A DNA stretch of 64,000 nucleotides from Streptomyces narbonensis (GCF_014649015.1 NZ_BMSF01000009.1:1-64000); one strand, 5' to 3'; positions 17,326 to 26,840 are shown, numbered from the stretch's first letter. Translations and numbers: made by a program. Notes: generated from the letters alone by a model not told the origin.

Positions 17326-17571
17326 ATGATCACGATGACCGCCACCGAGCGCGCCGCTGCCCAGGCGTACCTGCGGCTGCTGGAGTCCACGCAGGCGGTG
17401 CTGACCGACCCGCAGCTCGCCCCGTACGCCGGGGTGATGCTCACCCATCCGATGGCGGAGGCCGACGAGGCGCTTCGCGCGGCGGGGCTCTCGGGGAACG
17501 AGGACCGGTTGTTGCGCCTCGTCTCCTCGCTGCGGGCCTCACCGGCCGACGTGTGGGGGTGGAGCGGGTAG
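17326..17571 (+). CDS. Small hypothetical protein
   Basis: 81 residues, ATG preceded by GAGAGGGAG at good spacing. The sequence is helical (TATERAAAQAYLRLLESTQAVL, MLTHPMAEADEALRAAGLSG) with a C-terminal DVWGWSG. It is not recognised. It is convergent with the P450 gene, whose stop lies 20 bp away. High GC third positions and the ribosome-binding site support it as a real gene. Confidence 0.6.
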   Translation: MITMTATERAAAQAYLRLLESTQAVLTDPQLAPYAGVMLTHPMAEADEALRAAGLSGNEDRLLRLVSSLRASPADVWGWSG

Positions 17572-17590
17572 CGCCGTCGACGGCGGGTCG

Positions 17591-18841
17591 TCAGGGGGCA
17601 GGGCGGACCGGGAGGGTTCGGACGCTGTTGCCGACGAAGCCGGCGTGGCTCGACAGCTCGGTCTCCGCGACGGCCAGATCCAGGTCGGGGAAGCGGGTGA
17701 AGAGCGCCTCCAGGGCGATCGCGGCCTCCATGCGGGCGAGTGGGGCGCCCAGGCAGTAGTGGGGGCCGTGGCCCAGGGAGAGGTGCTTCGTCGTCGTGGC
17801 GCGGGTGATGTCGAAGCGGTCGGCGTCCGGGCCGTGTGCCTTCGCGTCGCGGCCCGCCGCCGAGTATCCGGCGAGGACGGGCGTGCCCTTGGGGATGAGG
17901 GTGCCGTCGACCGTGAGGTCGCGGGTGGGGTAGCGGAACGGGAAGTAGCTGACCGGGCTGTCCCAGCGCAGGGTCTCCTCCACCACGTCCGCCCACGAGG
18001 CCCGGCCTTCGAGGACGAGGGCGAGCTGCTCGCGGTGACCGCAGAGTGCCCGTACGGCGTTGGTGACGAGGTTCAGCGTGGTCTCGTGGCCCGCGATGAT
18101 CATCAGGAGCAGGGTGCCGATCAGCTCGGGCTGGCTCAGCCGGTCGCCGCCCTCGTCCCGGGCGGCGATGAGGGCGCTGGTGAGGTCGTCGCCGGGGGTA
18201 CGGGCCTTGTCGGCGGCGATGGAGGCGAGGAGCTCGACGAGTTCGCGGTTGGCGGCGACGGCCCGCGCGGGCTCGGTGTCGGTGGCGACCACGAGGCTGG
18301 ACAGGTGGTGCAGCCGGTCCTGGTGGGCGGGGTCGACGCCGAGGAGTTCGCAGATGACCCCGAGGGGCAGCGGGAGCGCGTAGTGGCGGCGCAGGTCGGC
18401 GGTGCCTGCGCCGGTGCGGGCCGCTTCGGCGAGGCCGTCGAGGAGTCCTGACGTGACGGCCTCGACGCGCGGGCGGAGCTCCTCGACCCGGCGTGCGGTG
18501 AAGGCGCTGCTGACCAGGGCGCGCAGGCGCCGGTGGTCGGCGCCGTCCGCCGTGGTCATGCCGGGCACGGTGGCGAAGGTGCGCAGCGGCCAGCCGTCGG
18601 GTATCCGGCCCTCGGCGAGGGCGGTGAAGTGCTGGGCGCCCTTGGCCACGTCGGGGTGGGAGAGGAAGTCACGGAGCGCGTCGTGGCCGAGGACCGCCAT
18701 GCCCTCGATCTCGCCGGGGAGGACCACGGCAGCCACGGCACCCTCGGCGAGGAGCCGGGCGTTGGCCGCGTGCGGGCAGCCTCCGGCCGGGTCCATGCCG
18801 TGCGGCGGGCGGCCGGGTGCGGCGCTGTGCGGGGTGTTCAC
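17591..18841 (-). CDS. Cytochrome P450
   Basis: 416 residues, the usual length of soluble actinobacterial P450s. Seen: the oxygen-binding I-helix IIAGHETTLNLV near residue 235, the ExxR pair in EETLRWDSPV, the DLTVDGTLIPKGTPV strand region and the haem loop LSLGHGPHYCLGAPLARMEA with the proximal Cys. In the loop the usual Phe (FGxGxHxC) is Leu, as in several Streptomyces CYP105/107-like enzymes. It performs mono-oxygenation using ferredoxin-delivered electrons; no ferredoxin gene is adjacent. Substrate unknown. Monocistronic. Confidence 0.92.
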   Translation of the reverse strand: MNTPHSAAPGRPPHGMDPAGGCPHAANARLLAEGAVAAVVLPGEIEGMAVLGHDALRDFLSHPDVAKGAQHFTALAEGRIPDGWPLRTFATVPGMTTADGADHRRLRALVSSAFTARRVEELRPRVEAVTSGLLDGLAEAARTGAGTADLRRHYALPLPLGVICELLGVDPAHQDRLHHLSSLVVATDTEPARAVAANRELVELLASIAADKARTPGDDLTSALIAARDEGGDRLSQPELIGTLLLMIIAGHETTLNLVTNAVRALCGHREQLALVLEGRASWADVVEETLRWDSPVSYFPFRYPTRDLTVDGTLIPKGTPVLAGYSAAGRDAKAHGPDADRFDITRATTTKHLSLGHGPHYCLGAPLARMEAAIALEALFTRFPDLDLAVAETELSSHAGFVGNSVRTLPVRPAP

Positions 18842-18902
18842 GGAGGGCGCTCCTGACTGCGACGGCGGGCCCGTGCGGCTCGCAGGCGGTCAGATCCTAC
18901 GG

Positions 18903-21107
18903 TCAACCCCCGGATGTGGGTGAGGTGTTGTCCGGGGTGCGGCCCTCTGTGGTGCCGCGGCCGAGGAGTTCCGCCAGGCCCCGGCGGGTCGCCGCGACGA
19001 TCACCCGGTCGCCCGGGCCGAGCACCCGATCCGGGGCGAGACGCCAGCCCTGGGGCGATGCCCCGGCGCCGTGAGAACCGGCGCTCCGGGCCAGGGCGAT
19101 GACCCGCCAGGCTCCTGGTGTGAAGGCCTCGGCGACCGTGCGGCCCTCCAGGAACGGATGGTCCGCGACGTCGACGGCGGCGAAGAGCAGGACGCGCCGC
19201 TCGACGGGTACGGCCCCGAGGACCTGGCGGCCCATCATGGCCCCCGCGAAGGCGGGCGCGGCGAGGTGGGAGACGCTGCGGCTCCGGGTGAGCGCCTCGG
19301 GGTGGGCGGTGCGCAGGGTGCGGTAGACGGCGGTGGCGAAGTCGTCGTCGTACAGGCGGAGCACGACCCGCAGGTCGGGGGCGACCGAGCGGGCGGAGAG
19401 CGCGGCCTCCAGGTTGGTGATGTCGACGCTGGTCAGGGCGAGGAGGGCGTGGGCCCGGTGGACGCGGGCGGCCTCCAGGACGCCTTCCTCCGTGACGTCG
19501 CCGATGACGGTCGGGACGCGCAGCCGGCGGGCCAGCGCGATGCCGCGCGCCTCCGGGTCCGACTCGACGCACACGACGGGGATCCCCATCCTGCGGAGCC
19601 GGCCGAGGACACGGGTGCCGACCTTGCCGAGGCCGAGGAGGACGACGTGGCCGTGCAGCCCACGGGGCGGCCGGCGCAGGGTGGTCGCCGTGCGGAAGGT
19701 GCCGAGCCCTTCGAGGAGGGCGGCGACGATCACCGGGAGCAGGAGCAGTCCGACGAATCCGGCGAGGATCTGGAGGACCTGACGGCTGGTCGGCTCGCCG
19801 ACCGCCGGGTCGCCGATGGCGAAGATGTCGAGGAGCGTCAGATAGGCGGCGTGCAGGGGGTGGTCGCCGGTGGTGAAGGTCGAGGCGAGGGCCAGGGCGA
19901 GGACGGCGGCGGCGGCTCCGGCGAGGGACCAGCGCAGGCGGCGGGAGAAGAGCGAGCCGACGGGCAGTCCGGTGCCGCCGAAGCGGCCCGTCGGGACGGT
20001 CGGGGCGGCGGGGGTGACCGCTTCGAGGGTCACGGCGGCCCGGCCGGTCGCGGCGGCCACCGTACGGTCGTCGGGCAGGAGGCGCGGGCCGTCGTCGCCG
20101 CTGCGCTCGGAGCCCTCGCAGCCCGCCGGGTCGCCGGCCGTGGCGGAGAGCAGCGCGAGGGTGAGCCGGCCGGGGTCGGGAGCCTCGCCCGCGGGCGGTG
20201 TCCGCTCGACGGCGTGCAGCAGGAGTCCGCCCGCCTGGACGACCTTGCTGGTGCCCGCGACGGCCGCCGCGGCGAGTCCGGGGGCCGCGGTGTCGGCGTC
20301 GGAGAGGACGGTGGTGGCGGCGTCGAGCTTCTCGGGGTCGAGGCCGGGCTCGGCGACGGCCGCGGCCTGGTCCAGGAGGTGTTCGAGGTGCTGGCCGAGC
20401 TTGCGGTTGTAGAGCCGGATGACCAGGCGCAGCCGGGGGTTGAGGCGGCGGGCCGTGAGCGCGGCCCGGATGTTGGTCTCGTCGTCGTCGTGGACGAGCG
20501 CGAGCGCGGCGGCGCGCTCGACTCCGGCGTCCACGAGGGCCCGGTCGTCGGCCTCCGCCGCTTCGACGATCCGGAGCGTGCCCGCCGGCTCGTCGCCGTC
20601 CGCGTCGCCTCCGGACGCGGCGGTGGCCGCCGCCCCGGTCGCCGCGGTCGTGCGCGTGACGGCGGCGGTGACGCGGCCGAAGAGGGCGAGCGCCCGGCCG
20701 CCCGTGCGGGCGGCGGGGAGGGGCGGGGCGTCGGGCCGTACGGGCACGAGGAGGGTGACCCGCTCTCCGTACACCCCGTGCAGTTCGCCCGCGAGGCGGT
20801 GGGCGAGGGCGTCGTCCCCGCAGACGACCATGTGTCCGGCGGGGGCCGCACGGGGCTGCCGCTCGGCCCGGAAGGCGGGCGCGCCGAAGGGCCCGCCGAA
20901 AGCCCCGCCGGCCGGGCCTCCCGGGGCGCGCGCGGGACCGGGCACCGGCCTGGCGGCCGCGCCGGGGACAGGCGATCCGGTGGGAGGAGCTCCGGCAGGA
21001 GGCGCTCCGGCGGGCGGGACGGTCCCGGGAGGGCTTCCGGCCGGTGGCGCTCCGGTTCCTGCTCCGGCGGCCGGAACGGCGTTGTTCTGGTTCGGGTGTG
21101 AGGGCAC
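18903..21107 (-). CDS. RCK/TrkA-N domain protein (ion-channel or potassium-transport regulator-like)
   Basis: About 734 residues if the GTG at 21107 is used; the frame stays open to an ATG at 21245, only 22 bp from the divergent carboxypeptidase gene, so the shorter start is preferred. The N-terminus is a Pro/Gly/Ala low-complexity stretch (repeats of PPAGAPPAGAPPTG). Two Rossmann RCK units follow, HMVVCGDDALAHRLAGELH and GHVVLLGLGKVGTRVLGRL. Between them is a membrane part: LRWSLAGAAAAVLALALAST, a pore-like loop AYLTLLDIFAIGDPAVGE and ILAGFVGLLLLPVIVAALLEG. A final TrkA-C-like domain ends at VLGPGDRVIVAATRRG. The layout recalls CASTOR/POLLUX-type channels and bacterial NAD-gated potassium proteins. 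Role in ion homeostasis is inferred. Confidence 0.75.
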   Translation of the reverse strand: MPSHPNQNNAVPAAGAGTGAPPAGSPPGTVPPAGAPPAGAPPTGSPVPGAAARPVPGPARAPGGPAGGAFGGPFGAPAFRAERQPRAAPAGHMVVCGDDALAHRLAGELHGVYGERVTLLVPVRPDAPPLPAARTGGRALALFGRVTAAVTRTTAATGAAATAASGGDADGDEPAGTLRIVEAAEADDRALVDAGVERAAALALVHDDDETNIRAALTARRLNPRLRLVIRLYNRKLGQHLEHLLDQAAAVAEPGLDPEKLDAATTVLSDADTAAPGLAAAAVAGTSKVVQAGGLLLHAVERTPPAGEAPDPGRLTLALLSATAGDPAGCEGSERSGDDGPRLLPDDRTVAAATGRAAVTLEAVTPAAPTVPTGRFGGTGLPVGSLFSRRLRWSLAGAAAAVLALALASTFTTGDHPLHAAYLTLLDIFAIGDPAVGEPTSRQVLQILAGFVGLLLLPVIVAALLEGLGTFRTATTLRRPPRGLHGHVVLLGLGKVGTRVLGRLRRMGIPVVCVESDPEARGIALARRLRVPTVIGDVTEEGVLEAARVHRAHALLALTSVDITNLEAALSARSVAPDLRVVLRLYDDDFATAVYRTLRTAHPEALTRSRSVSHLAAPAFAGAMMGRQVLGAVPVERRVLLFAAVDVADHPFLEGRTVAEAFTPGAWRVIALARSAGSHGAGASPQGWRLAPDRVLGPGDRVIVAATRRGLAELLGRGTTEGRTPDNTSPTSGG

Positions 21108-21267
21108 GTCACCAGGATGCCCTGCGGCACCGACAGCAGTTTGACGGGCCGGTGCGGCTCCGCCCTCCCCCGGGCGGGCGCACGGCGTGCGGCCGTACGC
21201 CGGAACCTCTAAGCCGGTCGGCGCACTCCGATCTGCGCGGGCCACCCCTCCTTCCTAATGTGGCTGA

Positions 21268-22527
21268 ATGATCGTCACGTCAGCTGTCCGTCATGCTGCC
21301 GCCGGTACCGCGGCGCTGCTGTTCGTGCTGCCCGCCCCGGCGGCCACGGCCTCCCCCGCCCGTCCCCTCTCCCCCGGCTCCTCCCTCGGAGAGCCGACGC
21401 CGCCCGCACCGAGGTTCGTCGACCCCGCGCGGCTCGACCGGAAGGGCACGCAGGTGCAGCGGCTGCCGGGGGCGCCGTCCGTCCCCGAGCTGTCCGCCCT
21501 CTCGTGGGTGGTGGCGGACGCGTCCTCGGGCGAGGTCCTCGCCGCGCGGAACGCCCACCGCAGACTGCCGCCGGCCAGCACCCTCAAGGCGCTCTTCGCA
21601 CTCACCGCGCTCCCCCACAACGACCCGTCCGATCAGCACACCGTGGCCGATTCCGAGCTGACCGGGATCGGGGCGGGCAGCAGCCTCGTCGGGATCAAGG
21701 AGGGGTACACGTACAAGGTGTCGGACCTGTGGAACGGCGTCTTCCTCAGCTCGGGCAACGACGCCGTGCACGTCCTCGCCGCGATGAACGGCGGCTGGGA
21801 CTCGATGTCCCGGAAGATGCAGGAGAAGGCCCGCTCCCTCGGCGCCCGGGACACCCATGTGGTCTCCCCCGACGGGTACGACGCCCCGGGCCAGGTGTCC
21901 TCCGCGTACGACCTCGCGGTCTTCGGGCGGGCCGGGCTCCAGGACCCGGCCTTCACGCGGTACTGCTCCACGCCGTACGCGGACTTCCCGGCGGGTTCCT
22001 GGTCGTACGGCATCGCCAACACCAACCGGCTCCTCACGGGCGAAGACGGCGTCGCCCGCTACCCGGGGCTCATCGGCATCAAGAACGGCTACACGACGAA
22101 CGCGGGCAACACGCTGATCTCGGCGGCGCGCCGGGGCGGCCGGACGCTGGTCGTCTCGGTGATGAACCCGCAGGGCGGCGGCGGGCTCACCGTCTACGAG
22201 GAGGCCCGCTCACTGCTCGACTGGGGCTTCGAGGCCGCGGGGCGGGTGCAGCCCGTGGGCTCGCTGCTGCCGGAGCGGACGAAGGCCGCGGCCGATGCGG
22301 GCGCCCGGGCCGTGGCGGCGGCGCGTGCCGGCGACCGCGAGGACGACGACGTCCCCGTCGCGGCCGGTGGGGCGCCGCGGGCCGGGGCGGCGATGGCCGC
22401 CGCCCACGAGGGCTCCCCGGGCGAGGACGGTCCTGCGGCTCGGCTGCCGTTGGCGCTGGTGGGCTCGGCCTGCGCGGCGGCCCTCGCGCTGTGGGCCTTG
22501 CGGCGCAGGGCGGCGCACCGGGTCTGA
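21268..22527 (+). CDS. Secreted D-alanyl-D-alanine carboxypeptidase (S11/DacA-like)
   Basis: 419 residues. Signal peptide (VRHAAAGTAALLFVLPAPAATASP), then a penicillin-binding-protein domain with the SxxK nucleophile in PASTLKAL (near residue 110), SxN in LSSGNDAV and KNG in GLIGIKNGYTTNAGN in place of the usual KTG. A C-terminal hydrophobic segment LALVGSACAAALALWALRRR anchors it to the membrane. It would trim the terminal D-alanine of peptidoglycan stem peptides. The linker between domain and anchor is acidic and Ala-rich. Monocistronic; followed by repeats and two hairpins before the convergent UvrA-like gene. Confidence 0.9.
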   Translation: MIVTSAVRHAAAGTAALLFVLPAPAATASPARPLSPGSSLGEPTPPAPRFVDPARLDRKGTQVQRLPGAPSVPELSALSWVVADASSGEVLAARNAHRRLPPASTLKALFALTALPHNDPSDQHTVADSELTGIGAGSSLVGIKEGYTYKVSDLWNGVFLSSGNDAVHVLAAMNGGWDSMSRKMQEKARSLGARDTHVVSPDGYDAPGQVSSAYDLAVFGRAGLQDPAFTRYCSTPYADFPAGSWSYGIANTNRLLTGEDGVARYPGLIGIKNGYTTNAGNTLISAARRGGRTLVVSVMNPQGGGGLTVYEEARSLLDWGFEAAGRVQPVGSLLPERTKAAADAGARAVAAARAGDREDDDVPVAAGGAPRAGAAMAAAHEGSPGEDGPAARLPLALVGSACAAALALWALRRRAAHRV

Positions 22528-22563
22528 CAGCACACGCCCGAAGGCCTCGGGGTACGCAGGCCA

Positions 22564-22635
22564 CGGGGGACGGTGTACGCAGGGGGACGGTGTACGCGGG
22601 GGGACGGTGTACGCGGGGGGACGGTGTACGCGGGC
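22564..22635. repeat. 17-bp tandem repeat, 4 copies
   Basis: Unit GGGGGACGGTGTACGCG; the GTGTACGC element recurs at 22573, 22590, 22607 and 22624, exactly 17 bp apart. It lies between the carboxypeptidase stop and the terminators. Confidence 0.85.
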
Positions 22636-22642
22636 CGGGTGG

Positions 22643-22745
22643 CACGGGTTACGCCGGCCACGGGGGACGGATTACACCGGCCATGGAGGAACGGGGTACA
22701 CGGGCCACGGGGCACGGAGTACGCCGAGCCACGGGGGACGGGGGG
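22643..22745. repeat. Degenerate repeats of about 24 bp, 4 copies
   Basis: Following the 17-bp array, units of the type (G)TACGCCGGCCACGGGGGACGG recur roughly every 23-25 bp with substitutions. They share the GGGGGACGG core with the preceding array, so one may derive from the other. No gene or function apparent. Confidence 0.6.
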
Positions 22746-22782
22746 TCAGGAACCGCCGGTCGTGCGGCGCCACTGGAGACAT

Positions 22783-22808
22783 CGGACGGTCGTGCGGACG
22801 ACCGTCCG
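22783..22808. terminator. Perfect 11-bp hairpin
   Basis: CGGACGGTCGT - GCGG - ACGACCGTCCG. It lies between the convergent carboxypeptidase and UvrA-like genes and could stop transcription in both directions. Confidence 0.7.
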
Positions 22809-22836
22809 GTGGGCGTCGCACGGTCCGGCTGCCGGA

Positions 22837-22865
22837 GGGGTGCCCGTTGATCCGCCGGGCACCCC
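22837..22865 (-). terminator. Terminator of the UvrA-like gene
   Basis: Arms GGGGTGCCCG / CGGGCACCCC (10 bp, perfect) with a 9-nt loop, 13 bp past the UvrA-like stop codon. Confidence 0.75.
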
Positions 22866-22878
22866 CTGGGCTGTGCGG

Positions 22879-25269
22879 TCAGGCGCCCACGTAGGCCGCG
22901 AGGTGCTCGCCGGTGAGGGTCGAGCGGTCGGCGACGAGCTTCGCGGGAGTGCCCTCGAAGACGATCGTGCCGCCGTCGTGGCCGGCGCCCGGGCCGAGGT
23001 CGATGATCCAGTCGGCGTGGGCCATGACCGCCTGGTGGTGCTCGACGACGATGACCGACTTCCCGGAGTCGACGAGCCGGTCGAGCAGGCCGAGGAGCTG
23101 CTCGACGTCGGCGAGGTGAAGGCCGGTGGTCGGCTCGTCGAGGACGTAGATCCCGCCCTTGTCGCCCATGTGCGTGGCCAGCTTGAGCCGTTGCCGCTCG
23201 CCGCCGGAGAGCGTGGTGAGCGGCTGCCCGAGGCTGAGGTAGCCGAGGCCGACGTCGGCGAGCCGGTCGAGGATCTTGTGCGCGGCCGGGGTGCGCGCCT
23301 CACCCTCCGCGAAGAACTCCTCGGCCTCGGTCACCGACATCGCGAGCACCTCGCTGATGTCCTTGCCGCCGAGGTGGTATTCGAGGACCGAGGCCTGGAA
23401 CCGCTTGCCCTCGCAGTCCTCGCAGGTCGTCGCGACCCCGGCCATCATCCCCAGGTCGGTGTAGATGACTCCCGCGCCGTTGCAGGTCGGGCAGGCGCCC
23501 TCGGAGTTGGCGCTGAACAGCGCGGGCTTCACGCCGTTGGCCTTGGCGAAGGCCTTGCGGATCGGTTCGAGCAGCCCCGTATAGGTGGCGGGGTTGCTGC
23601 GGCGCGAGCCCCGGATGGGGCTCTGGTCGACGGAGACGACCTCCTCGCCGGCCGGGATCGACCCGTGCACGAGCGAGCTCTTGCCGGAGCCGGCCACCCC
23701 GGTGACGACCGCGAGCACGCCGAGCGGGATGTCGACGTCGACGTCGCGGAGGTTGTGCGCCGACGCGCCGCGGATCTCCAGGGTTCCGGTGGGCGTCCGC
23801 ACCGCGTCCTTGACGGACGACCGGTCGTCGAAGTGCCGCCCGGTGATGGTGTCCCCCGCCCGCAGCGCCTCGACGGTGCCCTCGAAGCAGACCGTGCCGC
23901 CGCCCGTGCCGGCGCCGGGGCCGAGGTCGACGACGTGGTCGGCGATCGCGATCGTCTCCGGCTTGTGCTCCACGACGAGCACCGTGTTGCCCTTGTCGCG
24001 CAGTCGGAGCAGCAGGTCGTTCATCCGCTGGATGTCGTGGGGGTGCAGGCCGATGGTGGGCTCGTCGAAGACGTACGTGACGTCGGTCAGCGAGGAACCG
24101 AGGTGCCGGATCATCTTGGCGCGCTGCGCCTCGCCGCCCGAGAGGGTCCCGGCGGGCCGGTCGAGCGAGAGGTAGCCGAGGCCGATCTCCACGAAGGAGT
24201 CGAGGGTGTCCCCCAGGGCCTTCAGGAGCGGTGCCACGGAGGGCTCGTCGAGTCCGCGGACCCAGGTGGCGAGGTCGCTGATCTGCATGGCGCAGGCGTC
24301 GGCGATGCTGATCTTCTTGATCTTCGAGGCCCGGGCGCCCTCGCTGAGGCGCGTGCCGTCGCACTCGGGGCAGGTGGTGAAGGTGACCGCCCGGTCGACG
24401 AAGGCCCGGATGTGCGGCTGCATGCCCTCCTTGTCCTTGGACAGGAAGGACTTCTGGATGCGCGGGACCAGACCTTCGTAGGTCATGTTGATGCCCGCGA
24501 TCTTCATCCGCGTCGGCTCGTGGTGGAGGAAGTCGTGGAGTTCCTTCTTGGTGTACTTGCGGATCGGCTTGTCCGGGTCGACGAGACCCGACTCGGTGTA
24601 GAGGCGGTAGTTCCAGCCGCCCGCCGTGTAGCCGGGGATGGTGAGGGCGCCCTCGTTGAGCGACTGGGTGTCGTCGTAGAGCTGGCCGAGGTCGATGTCG
24701 GAGACGGTGCCCCGGCCCTCGCAGCGGGTACACATGCCGCCGGTGCGCTGGAAGGTCGCCTTCACGGCCTTCTTGTCGCCCTTCTCGACGGTGATCGCGC
24801 CGCTCGCCCTCACCGAGGGGACGTTGAACGCGTAGGCGCTGGGCGGGCCGATGTGCGGCTTGCCCAGGCGGCTGAAGAGGATGCGGAGCATCGCGTTGAC
24901 GTCGGTGGCGGTGCCGACGGTGGAGCGGGGGTCGGCGCCCATCCGCTGCTGGTCGACGATGATCGCGGTCGTCAGTCCTTCGAGGACGTCGACCTCGGGC
25001 CGGGCGAGGGTCGGCATGAAGCCCTGGACGAAGGCGCTGTACGTCTCGTTGATCATCCGCTGCGACTCGGCGGCGATCGTGTCGAACACCAGGGAGCTCT
25101 TGCCGGAGCCGGAGACGCCCGTGAAGACCGTGAGCCGGCGCTTCGGGATCTCGATGCTGACGTCCTTGAGGTTGTTCTCGCGGGCTCCGAGCACCCGGAT
25201 CGTGTCGTGGGTGTCGGCGGCGTGCGGCGCCGCCGACCGCTTGCCCGTCCTCGGGGCAGCCTGGCTCAT
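22879..25269 (-). CDS. UvrA-like excinuclease-type ABC ATPase (DrrC-type)
   Basis: 796 residues, shorter than housekeeping UvrA (about 950-1000). Two ABC modules are seen, with Walker A GVSGSGKSSL (near residue 52) and GVAGSGKSSL (near 520), signature motifs TLSGGEAQR and TLSGGERQR, and Walker B VFDEPTIGLH and VLDEPTTGLH. Zinc-ribbon cysteines are in CTRCEGRG, CPECDGTR, CPTCNGAG and CEDCEGKR. This shortened form matches the UvrA2/DrrC group, linked in several actinomycetes to resistance to DNA-binding antibiotics such as daunorubicin, and otherwise of unknown role. The drug link is only family knowledge; no biosynthetic cluster lies nearby. Monocistronic with a strong terminator. Confidence 0.9.
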   Translation of the reverse strand: MSQAAPRTGKRSAAPHAADTHDTIRVLGARENNLKDVSIEIPKRRLTVFTGVSGSGKSSLVFDTIAAESQRMINETYSAFVQGFMPTLARPEVDVLEGLTTAIIVDQQRMGADPRSTVGTATDVNAMLRILFSRLGKPHIGPPSAYAFNVPSVRASGAITVEKGDKKAVKATFQRTGGMCTRCEGRGTVSDIDLGQLYDDTQSLNEGALTIPGYTAGGWNYRLYTESGLVDPDKPIRKYTKKELHDFLHHEPTRMKIAGINMTYEGLVPRIQKSFLSKDKEGMQPHIRAFVDRAVTFTTCPECDGTRLSEGARASKIKKISIADACAMQISDLATWVRGLDEPSVAPLLKALGDTLDSFVEIGLGYLSLDRPAGTLSGGEAQRAKMIRHLGSSLTDVTYVFDEPTIGLHPHDIQRMNDLLLRLRDKGNTVLVVEHKPETIAIADHVVDLGPGAGTGGGTVCFEGTVEALRAGDTITGRHFDDRSSVKDAVRTPTGTLEIRGASAHNLRDVDVDIPLGVLAVVTGVAGSGKSSLVHGSIPAGEEVVSVDQSPIRGSRRSNPATYTGLLEPIRKAFAKANGVKPALFSANSEGACPTCNGAGVIYTDLGMMAGVATTCEDCEGKRFQASVLEYHLGGKDISEVLAMSVTEAEEFFAEGEARTPAAHKILDRLADVGLGYLSLGQPLTTLSGGERQRLKLATHMGDKGGIYVLDEPTTGLHLADVEQLLGLLDRLVDSGKSVIVVEHHQAVMAHADWIIDLGPGAGHDGGTIVFEGTPAKLVADRSTLTGEHLAAYVGA

Positions 25270-25420
25270 CGTTTCTCCTCTGTCGGACGGGTCGAATCGC
25301 GATCATCGCGATCCTCGCACCGCTTCGCCCCCGGTGCCCGGGAAAAGGCGATGCCCACGACGGCCACGCTAGCCGGGCCCCGACGGCCACGCTTCTCGGT
25401 TCCTGACCGGAACCCGCGGG

Positions 25421-25663
25421 TCAGCTCCCCGCCAGGCCCTCCAGGGCCTCCCTGGGCGCGGGGCGGCCCTGGGCGACGTACCGCTCGGCGGCGCGGACCG
25501 CCTCGTGCGCGGTGCGCTCTCCCATCAGGACGCAGAGGGTGTACGCCGTGTCCTCGAAGCGTCGGCGGACCGACAGGTCGCACGGCCTGGCGAGCACGGA
25601 CCGCTCCTGGGTGCGGTAGTGGCGGAGCAGCCGGTCGACCGTGTTCGCGTCGGGCAGCAGCAT
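25421..25663 (-). CDS. DUF5133 domain protein
   Basis: 80 residues with the layout of small Streptomyces DUF5133 proteins: MLLPDANTVDRLLRHYRTQE, then LARPCDLSVRRRFEDTAYTL CVLMGERTAHEAV (two adjoining pieces) and a short C-terminal tail. Members are often found near redox or stress regulators, with no known function. CAGGAGT precedes the ATG at good spacing. Divergent from the epimerase gene. Confidence 0.8.
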   Translation of the reverse strand: MLLPDANTVDRLLRHYRTQERSVLARPCDLSVRRRFEDTAYTLCVLMGERTAHEAVRAAERYVAQGRPAPREALEGLAGS

Positions 25664-25802
25664 CGGGTTACTCCTGTCTCATGGCTCCCGAGTCGCTCCA
25701 TCCTGACGGTCGTCGGCCACGCCCGCGACCCGCACGGGCACAGCGCGTGACGGGGCGGCTCCCGGAGTGCGGTTCCGCCGTCCATGGCGGAGGGTCGGAG
25801 AC

Positions 25803-26840
25803 ATGAACCCGAGCGCGCAACAGCGGGTGGTCGTCACCGGCGCCACCGGCAACGTCGGCACGAGCCTGGTGCGGGCGCTGGCCCGCGAGCCGCTGGTCGG
25901 CTCCGTCCTCGGCCTCGCCCGCCGCAGGCCCGGCCTGGAGCTGCCCGGGGTGGAGTGGGCGGAGGTCGACCTCTCCCTGGAGGGCGACGAGCCCCGGCTC
26001 GCCCAGTACGTGGCGGACGCGGACGCGGTCGTGCACCTGGCCTGGCGCTTCGGCCCGACGCACGATCCGGTGGAGACCTGGCGGACCAATGTCCTCGGCG
26101 CGGTGCGCGTCTTCGACGCGGTCGCGGCGGCGCGGGTGCCGGTCCTCGTGCACGCCTCCTCGGTCGGCGCGTACTCCCCCGGCCCGAAGGGCGGCGCGCC
26201 GGTGTCCGAGGCCTGGCCGACGCACGGCTGGCCCGGCGCCGCGTACACCCGGGAAAAGGCCTATCTGGAACGGGTCCTCGACACCTTCGAGCGCGACCAT
26301 CCGCTCACTCGGGTGGTCCGGATGCGCCCCTCCTTCCTCTTCAAGGAGGAGTCGGCGAGCGGGCAGCGGCGGATCTTCGCGGGCCGGTTCTTCCCCGGCC
26401 AGCTGATGCGGCCGGAGCTGATGCCGTTGCTCCCGGAGTTCGAGGGTCTCCGCTTCCAGGTCCTGCACACCGAGGACGCCGCCGACGCCTACCGGAGGGC
26501 GATCCTCCGGGACGTCCGCGGCGCGTTCAACCTCGCCGCCGACCCGGTGCTCGACGCCGACAGCCTCGGCCGCCTGCTGAACGCCCGGCCCGTGAAGGTC
26601 CCCGCCGGGGCGGTACGCGGCGCACTGTCGGCGGCGTGGCGCCTGCGGCTCGCGCAGGCCTCCCCCGGGCTCTTCGACGCGCTGCTGCACATGCCCCTGC
26701 TCTCCACCGAGCGGGCCCGGCGGGAGCTGGAGTGGGAGCCGTCGGCGAGCTCGCTCGAGGCCGTGGAGGCCTTCCTCCGCGGGGTCCGTGCGGGCACGGG
26801 CGACGACACGGCTCCCCTGGCGGGCCACCGCATCGGCTGA
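25803..26840 (+). CDS. NAD-dependent epimerase/dehydratase (extended SDR)
   Basis: 345 residues. The N-terminal Rossmann motif VVVTGATGNVGTSLVRALA marks an atypical/extended short-chain dehydrogenase. HLAWRFGPTHDPVETWRTNVLG and the active-site region VHASSVGAYSPG are followed by the YxxxK pair in AAYTREKAYLE. The C-terminal half (FQVLHTEDAADAYRRAIL, GAFNLAADPVLDADSLGRLL) binds the sugar or other substrate. The actual substrate is unknown. GGAG precedes the ATG at 25803. Convergent with the GST-fold gene across a 7-bp repeat hairpin. Confidence 0.85.
   Translation: MNPSAQQRVVVTGATGNVGTSLVRALAREPLVGSVLGLARRRPGLELPGVEWAEVDLSLEGDEPRLAQYVADADAVVHLAWRFGPTHDPVETWRTNVLGAVRVFDAVAAARVPVLVHASSVGAYSPGPKGGAPVSEAWPTHGWPGAAYTREKAYLERVLDTFERDHPLTRVVRMRPSFLFKEESASGQRRIFAGRFFPGQLMRPELMPLLPEFEGLRFQVLHTEDAADAYRRAILRDVRGAFNLAADPVLDADSLGRLLNARPVKVPAGAVRGALSAAWRLRLAQASPGLFDALLHMPLLSTERARRELEWEPSASSLEAVEAFLRGVRAGTGDDTAPLAGHRIG

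Noticed and set aside
16365..17996. A 543-residue minus-strand frame across the DUF5995-like and small genes
   Set aside because: Low-complexity shadow with no family motif; the plus-strand genes have ribosome-binding sites.
22564..22745. Tandem repeats considered as a CRISPR array
   Set aside because: Units are directly contiguous without unique spacers and no cas genes are nearby.
22573..25806. Long plus-strand open frame (1077 residues) over the UvrA-like gene
   Set aside because: It is the antisense shadow of the UvrA-like gene, lacking any family motif; long antisense frames are expected at this G+C.
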